Of a stretch of 33,243 nt of DNA, positions 1-7,010 are shown one piece after another. A program made the position numbers and the translations under genes. How positions within the stretch are numbered: position 1 is the first letter of the stretch; every line of letters starts with the position of its first letter. Source of the DNA: Bacillota bacterium. GTDB taxonomy: Bacteria; Bacillota; Clostridia; Lutisporales; Lutisporaceae. Below the pieces are notes generated by a model, which saw nothing but the letters and a program-made list of their open reading frames with translations, was not told where the DNA came from and searched no databases. The stretch lies in NCBI GenBank assembly GCA_022706825.1, contig JAKJBU010000012.1, positions 1-33,243 on the forward strand. The letters are read 5' to 3'.

Positions 1-16
1 TTTTCTCCTACTGAAA

Positions 17-64
17 GTGACATTTTCATACGATAATTAAGTCACTTTTAGGGTGACATTTTCA
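17..64. repeat. Direct and inverted short repeats resembling an IS end
   Basis: The 12-mer GTGACATTTTCA occurs at 17-28 and again at 53-64. A related inverted motif, GTCACTTTTA, lies between them at 41-50. Multiple short terminal repeats of this kind are typical of IS21-family element ends, where the transposase binds several copies. No transposase gene is visible, so any element would lie outside the left edge. The rest of 65-250 is AT-rich and shows nothing I can name. The IS assignment is an inference from pattern only. Confidence 0.3.
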
Positions 65-252
65 CAAAGTATTGACACAATATGTTTTTAAGGGCTGCAA
101 GGCTGAAGAATGGCGGTGTTGACGCAATCCTATAATGTACTTTACTTATACAGGCAAATTATAGTATCATTTATTATGTCACAATTTGATAGTATTATTT
201 GTATCATATAACATACTTATTATGAAGCGGAGGTAAGAAAATTTTTCTAAAT

Positions 253-282
253 TCGAAAAATTTACTGCTGATGCGTTATAAT
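253..282 (+). promoter_or_regulatory. Possible promoter of the asp23-fakA-recG group
   Basis: A perfect -10 box TATAAT is at 277-282, 34 bases before the asp23-like start codon. The best -35 candidate, TCGAAA at 253-258 with an 18-base spacer, is a poor match to TTGACA. The region is AT-rich, so chance matches are likely. Confidence 0.35.
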
Positions 283-315
283 ATATAATAATAATAAAAA
301 GCGGGAGGAGATCAC

Positions 316-666
316 ATGTCTGCCATATACAAAACTCAGTACGGTGAAGTTAATATAACAGATGATGTTTTGGCAACCATTTCAGGACTTGCAGCTACTG
401 AATGCTACGGTTTGGTAGGAATGGCAAGCAAGAATGCTAAAGACGGCCTGGTTGAGCTTCTTAAGAGAGAGAACCTTGCTAAAGGTGTAAAGGTTACAAC
501 AGAAGGTGAAGAGATAATAGTGGATTTATATATTGTTGTCGAATTTGGTACAAAGATATCAACTATTGCAGATAATATTATCAGTAAGGTAAAATATACT
601 GTAGAAAATCTGACAGGCTTGAAAGTAAAAAAAGTAAATATAAATGTACAGGGTGTCAGAGTATAA
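316..666 (+). CDS. Asp23/Gls24 family envelope stress response protein (YloU-like)
   Basis: This is a 116-residue Asp23/Gls24 (DUF322) protein. It opens with the typical short strand 'YKTQYGEVNITDDVLATIS', followed by an alanine-rich 'GLAATECYGLVGM' segment and the alternating strand pattern 'IIVDLYIVVEFGTKI'. The family includes Staphylococcus Asp23, a membrane-anchored cell-envelope protein, and Bacillus YloU; the molecular function is not settled. There is no signal peptide or membrane segment, so it should be cytosolic. The ATG at 316 follows GGGAGGAG at 303-310. The fakA-like gene begins 22 bases after its stop, an order (yloU-yloV) conserved in Firmicutes, so the two are probably co-transcribed. 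The family call is firm and the role is not. Confidence 0.9.
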   Translation: MSAIYKTQYGEVNITDDVLATISGLAATECYGLVGMASKNAKDGLVELLKRENLAKGVKVTTEGEEIIVDLYIVVEFGTKISTIADNIISKVKYTVENLTGLKVKKVNINVQGVRV

Positions 667-688
667 CTCTGGAAAGGAGGTACATATC

Positions 689-2326
689 TTGTCAACAAAA
701 AATATTGATGGTATACAGTTAAGAAACATGTTTTTATCCGGCGCAAATAATCTGGAAAACAATAAAGGAATCGTAAACTCTCTGAATGTATTTCCTGTAC
801 CTGACGGCGACACCGGAACAAATATGTCGCTTACAATGCAGCTGGCTGTGAAGGAAATCATAGCTGTCAAGAGTATTGAAATACAAAGCGTGGCCAATGC
901 CGCTGCCAATGGTTCCCTTATGGGAGCAAGGGGCAATTCAGGAGTTATACTTTCACAAATATGGAGAGGCTTTGCCAAGGCATTGAAGAATCAAAAAAGT
1001 ATGGATGTAAATTTATTGGCCAATGCACTTACGGAAGGCTCCAATACTGCCTACAAAGCAATAATGAAGCCTACTGAAGGGACTATTCTTACAGTCATTC
1101 GGGAAACAGCAGAGTATGCAATGAAGGTTTCAGAGAACTTTGAGGATAATGTACTATTTTGGGAAGAAATAATAGAGAAGGCAAACAGTGTATTGCGCAG
1201 GACCCCTGAAATGCTTCAGGTGCTTAAGAACGCCGGAGTTGTTGATGCAGGCGGAAAAGGACTTATATATATATTTGAAGGAATGTATCAGTACCTGAAG
1301 ACGGGTGAAATGATAGAACTGAAAGCTGCAGCAGATGATGAAGAACATGACAGGCCGCTGTTTAAAGAAGAGGAAATTGTGTTCGGCTATTGTACCGAAT
1401 TTTTTATAAAAGGAAGAAAACTCGGGCTGGAAAAGTTCAGAGACGAAATATTGCCGATTGGAGACTCACTTCTTGTTGTTGGGGATGAGAATCTTTTGAA
1501 GGTTCATATACATACCAACAACCCTGGCAGGGTGCTGGAACTGGCGATGGCCCAAGGTGAGCTTTCCAGCATAAAGATAGATAATATGAGGGAACAGCAC
1601 AATGAACTGCTGTTTAATAAGGAGGAGCACAAAGCTGCGGAAGAAGCGGAACAAGCTCCAAAACCTATGGAGAGGTATGGAACCATAGCTGTTGCAATGG
1701 GAGAAGGCATATCTTCCATATTCAAGGACTTGGGGGCAAACGAAATAATAGAAGGCGGGCAAACAATGAATCCAAGTACTGAGGATATATTAAACAGTGT
1801 GAATAAAATCAATGCAGAAACGATATATATATTCCCCAATAACAGCAACATCATTCTTGCCGCAAATCAGGCAAAGTCAATGTCTGATAAAAATGTTATA
1901 GTTGCGGCGACAAAATCCATCCCTCAGGGGATATCCGCACTTATGGCGCTTAATCATGATAAGGAAATTGAGGAAAACAATAAAAAGATTGAAAAGGCAA
2001 TTGCAAACGTAAAGTCAGGTTTGGTTACCTATGCAGTGAGAAATTCCAACTATGACGGAATAAATATAGAAGAGGGTAATGTACTTGGCATGGTTGAAGG
2101 GAAAATCAGCGGGGTAGGCAATGATATTCTTGAAGTCAGCCATAAGGTTCTTGATGATATGGTAGATGAAGATTCTTCTTTGATATCCATCTACTATGGC
2201 AGCGAAGTGAATGAAGATGAAGCCCTGAAGCTGAAGGAAGAAATCGGCGAACTGTACAATAACTGCGAAATAGAACTGCACTTCGGCGGACAACCTCTGT
2301 ATTATTATATACTCTCAGTAGAATAA
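689..2326 (+). CDS. fakA: FakA-like fatty acid kinase (DAK2 domain, YloV family)
   Basis: The 545-residue protein has the length and layout of FakA/YloV. The N-terminal DhaL/DAK2 domain (about residues 10-205) contains the nucleotide and metal site 'VFPVPDGDTGTNMS' and 'GARGNSGVILSQIWRG', and a DegV-like region makes up the C-terminal half. In characterised Firmicutes FakA phosphorylates a fatty acid held by a FakB (DegV) partner, giving acyl-phosphate for PlsX/PlsY; no fakB is in this window. I chose the TTG at 689 because AAAGGAGG at 673-680 sits 8 bases upstream. An in-frame ATG at 644 would lie inside the asp23-like gene and lacks a ribosome site. recG follows after 18 bases. Family certain; substrate inferred from homologs. 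Confidence 0.88.
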   Translation: MSTKNIDGIQLRNMFLSGANNLENNKGIVNSLNVFPVPDGDTGTNMSLTMQLAVKEIIAVKSIEIQSVANAAANGSLMGARGNSGVILSQIWRGFAKALKNQKSMDVNLLANALTEGSNTAYKAIMKPTEGTILTVIRETAEYAMKVSENFEDNVLFWEEIIEKANSVLRRTPEMLQVLKNAGVVDAGGKGLIYIFEGMYQYLKTGEMIELKAAADDEEHDRPLFKEEEIVFGYCTEFFIKGRKLGLEKFRDEILPIGDSLLVVGDENLLKVHIHTNNPGRVLELAMAQGELSSIKIDNMREQHNELLFNKEEHKAAEEAEQAPKPMERYGTIAVAMGEGISSIFKDLGANEIIEGGQTMNPSTEDILNSVNKINAETIYIFPNNSNIILAANQAKSMSDKNVIVAATKSIPQGISALMALNHDKEIEENNKKIEKAIANVKSGLVTYAVRNSNYDGINIEEGNVLGMVEGKISGVGNDILEVSHKVLDDMVDEDSSLISIYYGSEVNEDEALKLKEEIGELYNNCEIELHFGGQPLYYYILSVE

Positions 2327-2344
2327 AATTATTGAGGTGTACAA

Positions 2345-4405
2345 ATGAATTATACTGATGATTCCATAACCAATTTAAAGGGAATAGGACCGGCAAAGGC
2401 CAGGCTTTTTAATAAGCTTGGCCTGTACACTATCGGGGATTTGCTGGAGTACTTTCCGAGGGGTTATAAAGATAAAAGCGAGATTACAAAAATCAGGGAT
2501 ATAATGCCCGATGAAAGCTGTACCGTAAGGGTGCGTGCCGCAGGAAAGGCCCAGGAGGGCAGAACCAGGAGCAGGCTTATTATTACAAAGCTGACGGTAT
2601 TTGATGATACAGGCAGGTTGAATGCAGTGTGGTTCAACAACAGATTCATTAAAAATGCTTTCAGGGAAGGGGACGAAGTACTGATGCACGGCAAGGTAAA
2701 GCGCATCGGGAAGGATCTGGTCATGGAGGTCCCCGAGTATGAGAGGCTGTCAGACAGTGAAAGCATAAACCTGATGAGAATAACGCCGTATTATTCCCTT
2801 ACTGAAGGCCTGTCACAAAAGGATATAAGAAAGGCGGTATACGCAGCATTAAAACATGCTGAAAAGCAGGCGGATTTGTTTCCGGAAGAACTGCGGAGAA
2901 AATACGGACTTGCCGAGATTAATTTCTGCATCAGCAATATTCATTTTCCGGAGTCTATGGATAAGCTGAAGCTGGCAAGGAAAAGGCTGATATTTGAAGA
3001 GTTTTTTATGCTGCAGTCCGGGTTGATACATATAAAAAAACTGAACAGCGCCGGGCAAAAAGGTATTAGGTTTAAAAAGACAAGTGAAATAAAAGAGTTT
3101 ATTGAACATTTGCCTTTCAAGCTTACTTCAGCACAGGAAAGGGTTTTTGAGGAAGTCAGCAAAGACATGGAAGGTTCGGGCATTATGAACAGGCTTGTAC
3201 AGGGGGATGTGGGTTCAGGCAAGACGGTCATTGCCGCTCTTGCACTGTTCAAATGTGTAAGAAGCGGATATCAGGGCACAATGATAGTACCCACGGAAAT
3301 ACTTGCAGAACAGCATATGGAGACTTTAACAAACCTGCTCAAAAACACAGGTATTGAAATTGCACTGCTGAAGGGCGGAATGACAGGGAAGGAAAAACAA
3401 AAAGTGCTGGAGGGAATAAAAGAAGGAAAAATAGACGTGGTTGTGGGAACCCATGCAATCATTCAAGACAATGTAAGCTTTAACAAGCTTGGACTTGTTA
3501 TTACCGATGAACAGCACAGGTTCGGCGTAAGACAGAGAGCATTGCTTTCGGCAAAAGGGGAAAATCCGGATATGCTGGTTATGACTGCAACTCCCATACC
3601 AAGAACACTTTCACTTATAGTATACGGGGACCTTGATGTGTCAATAATAGATGAAATGCCTCCCGGCCGAAAAAAAGTAGAGACTTATTTCATAGATTCC
3701 GCCAAAAAGGAAAGGCTTATGAATTTTGTCAAAAAGGGCCTTGATGAAGGACGGCAGGCATATTTTGTATGCCCGCTTGTTGAAGAGTCCGACAAGCTGG
3801 AGCTTAAATCAGCGATAGAGTACAGTGAGGAACTAAAAAATAAATACTTCCGGAACTATAATGTGGGATTGCTTCACGGAAGAATGAAAGCCGATGAGAA
3901 GAATGAAGTAATGTACAGGTTCAGGGAAAAAGAAATTCATATACTTGTATCAACAACTGTAATTGAAGTAGGAGTAAATATCCCCAACGCCGCCTACATG
4001 GTAATAGAAGACGCTGACAGATACGGAATGGCCCAGCTGCACCAGTTGAGGGGCAGGGTCGGAAGAGGCGGACACCAATCCTATTGCATATTAATTTCTG
4101 ATACAGGGAATGAAATAGCGCAGGAAAGGCTTAAGTATATGACAAAAACGGAAAATGGCTTTGAGGTAGCCGAGAAGGACATGGAGTTCCGCGGAAGCGG
4201 GGAGGTACTTGGGCAAAGACAGCACGGGCTTCCCGGCTTCAAGCTTGCTGATGTTTTTCGCGATGCGAAGCTTCTTAAGCTGTCAAAGGAAGCAGTAGAA
4301 TACATATATGAAAATAATAAGCTTTCCAATGAGGATTACAAGAAGATGAAAGAAATACTGGATCAAAGGTTCCAGAAGATGCTGGATGAAATAACGCTTA
4401 ATTAG
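2345..4405 (+). CDS. recG: ATP-dependent DNA helicase RecG
   Basis: This 686-residue protein is a full-length RecG, the double-stranded DNA translocase that reverses stalled replication forks and processes Holliday junctions. The N-terminal wedge/OB-fold region (about 1-230) begins with the helix-hairpin-helix-like 'LKGIGPAKARLFNKLGLYTIGDLLEYFPRGY' region, quoted here only for its first residues LKGIGPAKA. Helicase motifs follow: Walker A 'GDVGSGKT' near residue 287, 'DEQHRFG' near 388 (DEQH box), 'TATPIPRT' near 414, and the C-terminal 'HQLRGRVGRG'. The ATG at 2345 is preceded by GAGGTG at 2334-2339. It follows the fakA-like gene by 18 bases, as in B. subtilis and many clostridia. No truncation is seen. 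Confidence 0.97.
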   Translation: MNYTDDSITNLKGIGPAKARLFNKLGLYTIGDLLEYFPRGYKDKSEITKIRDIMPDESCTVRVRAAGKAQEGRTRSRLIITKLTVFDDTGRLNAVWFNNRFIKNAFREGDEVLMHGKVKRIGKDLVMEVPEYERLSDSESINLMRITPYYSLTEGLSQKDIRKAVYAALKHAEKQADLFPEELRRKYGLAEINFCISNIHFPESMDKLKLARKRLIFEEFFMLQSGLIHIKKLNSAGQKGIRFKKTSEIKEFIEHLPFKLTSAQERVFEEVSKDMEGSGIMNRLVQGDVGSGKTVIAALALFKCVRSGYQGTMIVPTEILAEQHMETLTNLLKNTGIEIALLKGGMTGKEKQKVLEGIKEGKIDVVVGTHAIIQDNVSFNKLGLVITDEQHRFGVRQRALLSAKGENPDMLVMTATPIPRTLSLIVYGDLDVSIIDEMPPGRKKVETYFIDSAKKERLMNFVKKGLDEGRQAYFVCPLVEESDKLELKSAIEYSEELKNKYFRNYNVGLLHGRMKADEKNEVMYRFREKEIHILVSTTVIEVGVNIPNAAYMVIEDADRYGMAQLHQLRGRVGRGGHQSYCILISDTGNEIAQERLKYMTKTENGFEVAEKDMEFRGSGEVLGQRQHGLPGFKLADVFRDAKLLKLSKEAVEYIYENNKLSNEDYKKMKEILDQRFQKMLDEITLN

Positions 4406-4434
4406 GCCTCGAATATTTTCCTAAGTTAACATAA

Positions 4435-4541
4435 TTTACAGTGTTTAAAAAACTGTAAACGGAGTAAATTAATAATACATAAACCGCACCAAGCATTTAC
4501 GCTGCATCGGGGCTGCATTCGACGGGACTATTGCGGTTTAT
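4435..4541 (+). other. Inverted repeats between recG and the spore-protein gene
   Basis: TTTACAG (4435-4441) pairs with CTGTAAA (4453-4459), and ATAAACCGCA (4479-4488) pairs with TGCGGTTTAT (4532-4541). Neither is followed by a T-run, so they are not standard terminators. The second could form a hairpin in the leader of the spore-protein mRNA. I could not pick out a convincing sigma-G or sigma-F promoter in this gap. Confidence 0.3.
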
Positions 4542-4570
4542 ACACGTAATACAAACAGGAGGTGCTACAT

Positions 4571-4780
4571 ATGCCAAGAAATACCACATCAAACAGGACC
4601 TTGATACCGGAAGCAAAGGCTGCTTTGAAGACTTTCAGGGATCAGATAGCTACTGAATTAGGAACGGATCTTACAGGCTATAATGGTGATAAGACATCCT
4701 GGGAGTGCGGAAAAGTAGGCGGAGAAATGGTAAGAAGAATGATTGAACAGGCAGAAAGAAGCATGTCAGGAAGAAGATAA
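4571..4780 (+). CDS. Alpha/beta-type small acid-soluble spore protein
   Basis: The 69-residue product matches the alpha/beta-type SASP family, which coats DNA in the dormant spore and protects it from UV and heat. The stretch 'RDQIATELGTDL' corresponds to the germination-protease cleavage region and first conserved block. 'GYNGDKTSWECGKVGGEMV' corresponds to the second block, with the family's invariant GxVGGxM/I core, followed by a basic C-terminus. The ATG at 4571 has AGGAGGTG at 4558-4564, seven bases away; an upstream GTG at 4562 lies inside that ribosome site. The protein carries one cysteine (in WECGK), which is less usual. The gene appears monocistronic, with its own terminator, and should be a forespore gene by family. 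Confidence 0.9.
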   Translation: MPRNTTSNRTLIPEAKAALKTFRDQIATELGTDLTGYNGDKTSWECGKVGGEMVRRMIEQAERSMSGRR

Positions 4781-4805
4781 AAGATAAAGGTAAAAGAAAA
4801 AGAAA

Positions 4806-4838
4806 GGCGCTGGCTGCATAGGTCAGCGTCATTTTTTT
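4806..4838 (+). terminator. Rho-independent terminator of the spore-protein gene
   Basis: GGCGCTGGCT (4806-4815) pairs with GGTCAGCGTC (4821-4830) through ten base pairs including G-U pairs, with loop GCATA. It is followed by ATTTTTTT. The stop codon is 25 bases upstream. Confidence 0.85.
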
Positions 4839-4847
4839 AGCGAAAAA

Positions 4848-4896
4848 ATACTGATGACAACACTCTAATTCAATGTTAAAGCATTGACATCAGTAT
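4848..4896 (+). other. Nested inverted repeat downstream of the SASP terminator
   Basis: ATACTGATG (4848-4856) is matched by CATCAGTAT (4888-4896). Inside this, CAATG (4871-4875) pairs with CATTG (4882-4886). The resulting stem-loop-stem lies just after the terminator and is followed by a purine-rich AGAGGAG. No gene follows within 350 bases. It may be an RNA structure or a regulator site; I cannot assign it. Confidence 0.35.
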
Positions 4897-5115
4897 CGGG
4901 AGAGGAGAAATTGAAGGAAGAGCTCTATGGGGAAATTTAGTTACAAATAACTAACGTCCCTGATATATATGTTGTTCAAATAAGTTTTTTTTATTCAATT
5001 AAAATTATTTTACATACCTTCCTTTAAATACATTTATAAAAGGCCCCCATTTTTATCAGACTGTTAATGACAGCTTTCTCATATCGCAGAATCTGTCGAT
5101 TCCCTGACATTTATG

Positions 5116-5143
5116 ATATAATATGCGCAGGTGCATATTATAT
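5116..5143 (+). promoter_or_regulatory. 11-bp perfect palindrome over a -10-like box upstream of rsmD
   Basis: ATATAATATGC (5116-5126) and GCATATTATAT (5133-5143) are perfect inverted repeats separated by GCAGGT. The left arm contains TATAAT (5117-5122), so a bound dimer could block a promoter. The surrounding gap 4841-5178 holds no gene I can support. Confidence 0.4.
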
Positions 5144-5178
5144 TCCTTATATAATTGCCGCGCGATATTAATAAATTT

Positions 5179-5207
5179 TTGTATAAAAATAGTATTTATG
5201 TTAAAAT
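5179..5207 (+). promoter_or_regulatory. Promoter of rsmD-coaD
   Basis: TTGTAT (5179-5184) is separated by 17 bases from TAAAAT (5202-5207), a good sigma-A type match. Transcription would start near 5214. This excludes the in-frame ATG at 5212 as the translation start and supports the TTG at 5269. Confidence 0.6.
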
Positions 5208-5268
5208 GTAATTGAAATGGGCAAAATCAATCGGTGTTATTGACAATAAAAGACTTGGAGGTAATCTT

Positions 5269-5844
5269 TTGCGGGTTATTGCAGGAGAGTATAAGGGAAG
5301 ACGGCTTGATCCCATTGAGGGCAGGGACATCCGCCCTACCTCTGACATGGTTAAGGAATCTCTTTTTAATATACTTGGGGATGCTGTAATTGACAGCGCT
5401 TTTCTGGATTTGTTCAGCGGTACCGGAGGAATAGGCATTGAAGCATTGAGCCGCGGGGCAAAGCATGTGGTATTCATTGATTCCGGCATCAAAAGCATAA
5501 AGGTACTGAGGGGAAACCTGAACCGTCTGAATATCAAGGATTGTGCTGAAGTATATAATACGGACTACGGGACGGCAATCAACAAATTGCACGAACATGG
5601 AAAGAGTTTTGATTTAATTTTTATTGATCCTCCTTACAGTATGGGAATGGCTGAATCAGCCTTGAAGGAAATTGATAATAAAAATATTCTTACACAATCC
5701 GGTTTGATTGTAGTTGAGCATGATTCAAAGGAGGATATGCCGCAAAAAGTGGGGAAGCTATTCTTATACCGTTTCAAGAAATATGGAAATACAATACTAT
5801 CATTTTATTCTATTGACGAACAGTCGCAGCAAAAGGAGGAGTAA
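5269..5844 (+). CDS. rsmD: 16S rRNA (guanine(966)-N(2))-methyltransferase RsmD
   Basis: The product (191 residues) is RsmD, which methylates G966 of 16S rRNA in the 30S subunit. It begins with the family signature '[12 protein letters not shown]', then '[15 protein letters not shown]', the AdoMet-binding loop '[19 protein letters not shown]' and the catalytic motif 'DPPY' at residues 120-123. I place the start at the TTG at 5269 because it yields the canonical N-terminus, has TTGGAGG at 5254-5260, and the likely transcription start lies after the upstream ATG (5212). coaD follows after two bases, a conserved pairing in Firmicutes. Confidence 0.95.
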   Translation: MRVIAGEYKGRRLDPIEGRDIRPTSDMVKESLFNILGDAVIDSAFLDLFSGTGGIGIEALSRGAKHVVFIDSGIKSIKVLRGNLNRLNIKDCAEVYNTDYGTAINKLHEHGKSFDLIFIDPPYSMGMAESALKEIDNKNILTQSGLIVVEHDSKEDMPQKVGKLFLYRFKKYGNTILSFYSIDEQSQQKEE

Positions 5845-5846
5845 TT

Positions 5847-6323
5847 TTGAAAATAGCAGTGTATCCCGGAAGCTTTGATCCTGCTACTAACGGACATATT
5901 GATATTATTAAAAGATCCGGAGCACTTTTTGACAGGGTTATTGTAGCAGTATTGAGCAATCCGAGTAAGAATCCGATTTTTTCTGTTGAGGAACGAGTGG
6001 ACATACTAAAAAGGACATGCGGAGATATAAAGAATGTTGAAATTGACAGTTTCTCGGGGCTTTTGATTGATTATTGCAAGAGTAAAAACGCAAATGTAAT
6101 AGTTAAAGGGTTAAGGGCAGTTTCAGACTTTGAATATGAGCTGCAAATGGCTCATATGAATAAGAAGCTCAATCAGGAAATAGAAACGGTGTTCATAATG
6201 ACTAGCAGCCGATATTCATATCTGAGTTCCAGCCTGGTAAAGGAAGTTGCAGGATTTGGAGGCTGCATAAGAGGGCTGGTACCGGAAATTATTGAGAAGG
6301 AGATTTATGAAAGGCTTAAATAG
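5847..6323 (+). CDS. coaD: Pantetheine-phosphate adenylyltransferase CoaD
   Basis: At 158 residues this is a full-length CoaD, which transfers AMP from ATP to 4'-phosphopantetheine to make dephospho-CoA. The nucleotidyltransferase motif '[12 protein letters not shown]' (TNGH at residues 14-17) and the C-terminal '[12 protein letters not shown]' ATP-binding motif are intact, as is the middle '[16 protein letters not shown]'. The start is TTG, nine bases after AGGAGG (5833-5838). It is translationally close to rsmD. CoA and the phosphopantetheine arm of ACP, encoded elsewhere in this window, depend on this step. Confidence 0.97.
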   Translation: MKIAVYPGSFDPATNGHIDIIKRSGALFDRVIVAVLSNPSKNPIFSVEERVDILKRTCGDIKNVEIDSFSGLLIDYCKSKNANVIVKGLRAVSDFEYELQMAHMNKKLNQEIETVFIMTSSRYSYLSSSLVKEVAGFGGCIRGLVPEIIEKEIYERLK

Positions 6324-6395
6324 CGGTTCAGGCACGGACTATCATACGTGTGAAATAAATATTCACAAATGAATTATTACAGGGAGGTTGGTATT

Positions 6396-6932
6396 ATGGA
6401 GGTTATGCTGCTGCTCGACGCCCTTGAAGATATACTGGATAAGGCGCCGAATCTGCCCTTATCAAGTAAGTCCATGATTAATAAGGAAGAATTGCAGGAA
6501 ATAATAAAGGAAATAAGAATAAAGCTGCCCGATGAGATAAAACAGGCTCAATGGATTAAGGAAGAAAGGCAGAAAATACTTATAGAAGCAAAAAAAGAAG
6601 CTGAAAATCTGAGAAAAGAATGCGAAGAGAAACTGAACAAGGTTAAGGAAGAACGTCAGAGGATTCTTGCCGAAGCTGAAAAAGAAGCTGAAATACTTAA
6701 GAAGGAAGCTGACAAAAAGGTTCAGGAGCTTATTGATGAAAGTGATATAATAAAAAAGGCAAATGAACAGGCAAAAGAACTTATTATTGCTGCTCAGATA
6801 GATGCCAAAAAGATAAGGCTGGGTTCCAAAGCATACGCGGACGAGCTGCTGGCGGAACTTGAAAAACACACGGAAAAAATAATAGAAACAATAAGGAACA
6901 ACAGGGATGAGCTTAAGAATTACAAGAGCTGA
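6396..6932 (+). CDS. Coiled-coil protein of unknown function between coaD and ylbJ
   Basis: The 178-residue product begins 'MEVMLLLDALEDILDKA', followed by a long charged helix (about residues 45-120) with strong coiled-coil character. An internal duplication is visible: 'EERQKILIEAKKEAENLRKE' near residue 54 and 'EERQRILAEAEKEAEILKKE' near residue 81, 27 residues apart. The C-terminal third also looks helical. Similar proteins in this position in clostridia are sometimes named ATPase or ATP synthase b-subunit-like because of their heptad composition; I see no membrane anchor and do not accept that function. The ATG at 6396 has GGGAGG at 6382-6387. An upstream in-frame ATG at 6369 lacks a site. 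A palindromic repeat starts six bases after the stop. Confidence 0.75.
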   Translation: MEVMLLLDALEDILDKAPNLPLSSKSMINKEELQEIIKEIRIKLPDEIKQAQWIKEERQKILIEAKKEAENLRKECEEKLNKVKEERQRILAEAEKEAEILKKEADKKVQELIDESDIIKKANEQAKELIIAAQIDAKKIRLGSKAYADELLAELEKHTEKIIETIRNNRDELKNYKS

Positions 6933-6937
6933 TAAGT

Positions 6938-7010
6938 GGTACAAGGGGGACGTTTCTCTTGTACCCTTTTAATTTATTCATTTGGGACAGGAGAAACGTC
7001 CCCATGTACC
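6938..7010. repeat. GGGGACGTTTC palindromic repeat, copy 1
   Basis: The left arm, from GGTACA at 6938 to GACGTTTCTC ending at 6958, pairs with the right arm GAGAAACGTCCCC (6991-7003) plus TGTACC (7005-7010), with a one-base length difference. The inner part (TGTACCC at 6960-6966 and GGGACAG at 6984-6990) can also pair. The element fills the space between two convergent genes. It contains the end and stop codon of ylbJ on the minus strand. Its core is shared with the repeat at 11811-11926. It may serve as a two-way terminator. Confidence 0.8.

Noticed and set aside
4562-4570. GTG start three codons upstream in the spore-protein gene
   Set aside because: The GTG is part of the ribosome site AGGAGGTG; ATG 4571 gives the normal family N-terminus.
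4911-4940. Nine-codon frame starting TTG after AGAGGAG
   Set aside because: Too short to support. No terminator/antiterminator pair or downstream gene fits a leader peptide.
5212-5268. Longer N-terminus for RsmD from ATG 5212
   Set aside because: The promoter at 5179-5207 would start RNA near 5214, and the family starts with the RVIAGE motif.
6396-6932. Annotation of the coiled-coil protein as an ATP synthase b subunit
   Set aside because: No membrane anchor and no neighbouring ATP synthase genes; resemblance is limited to heptad composition.
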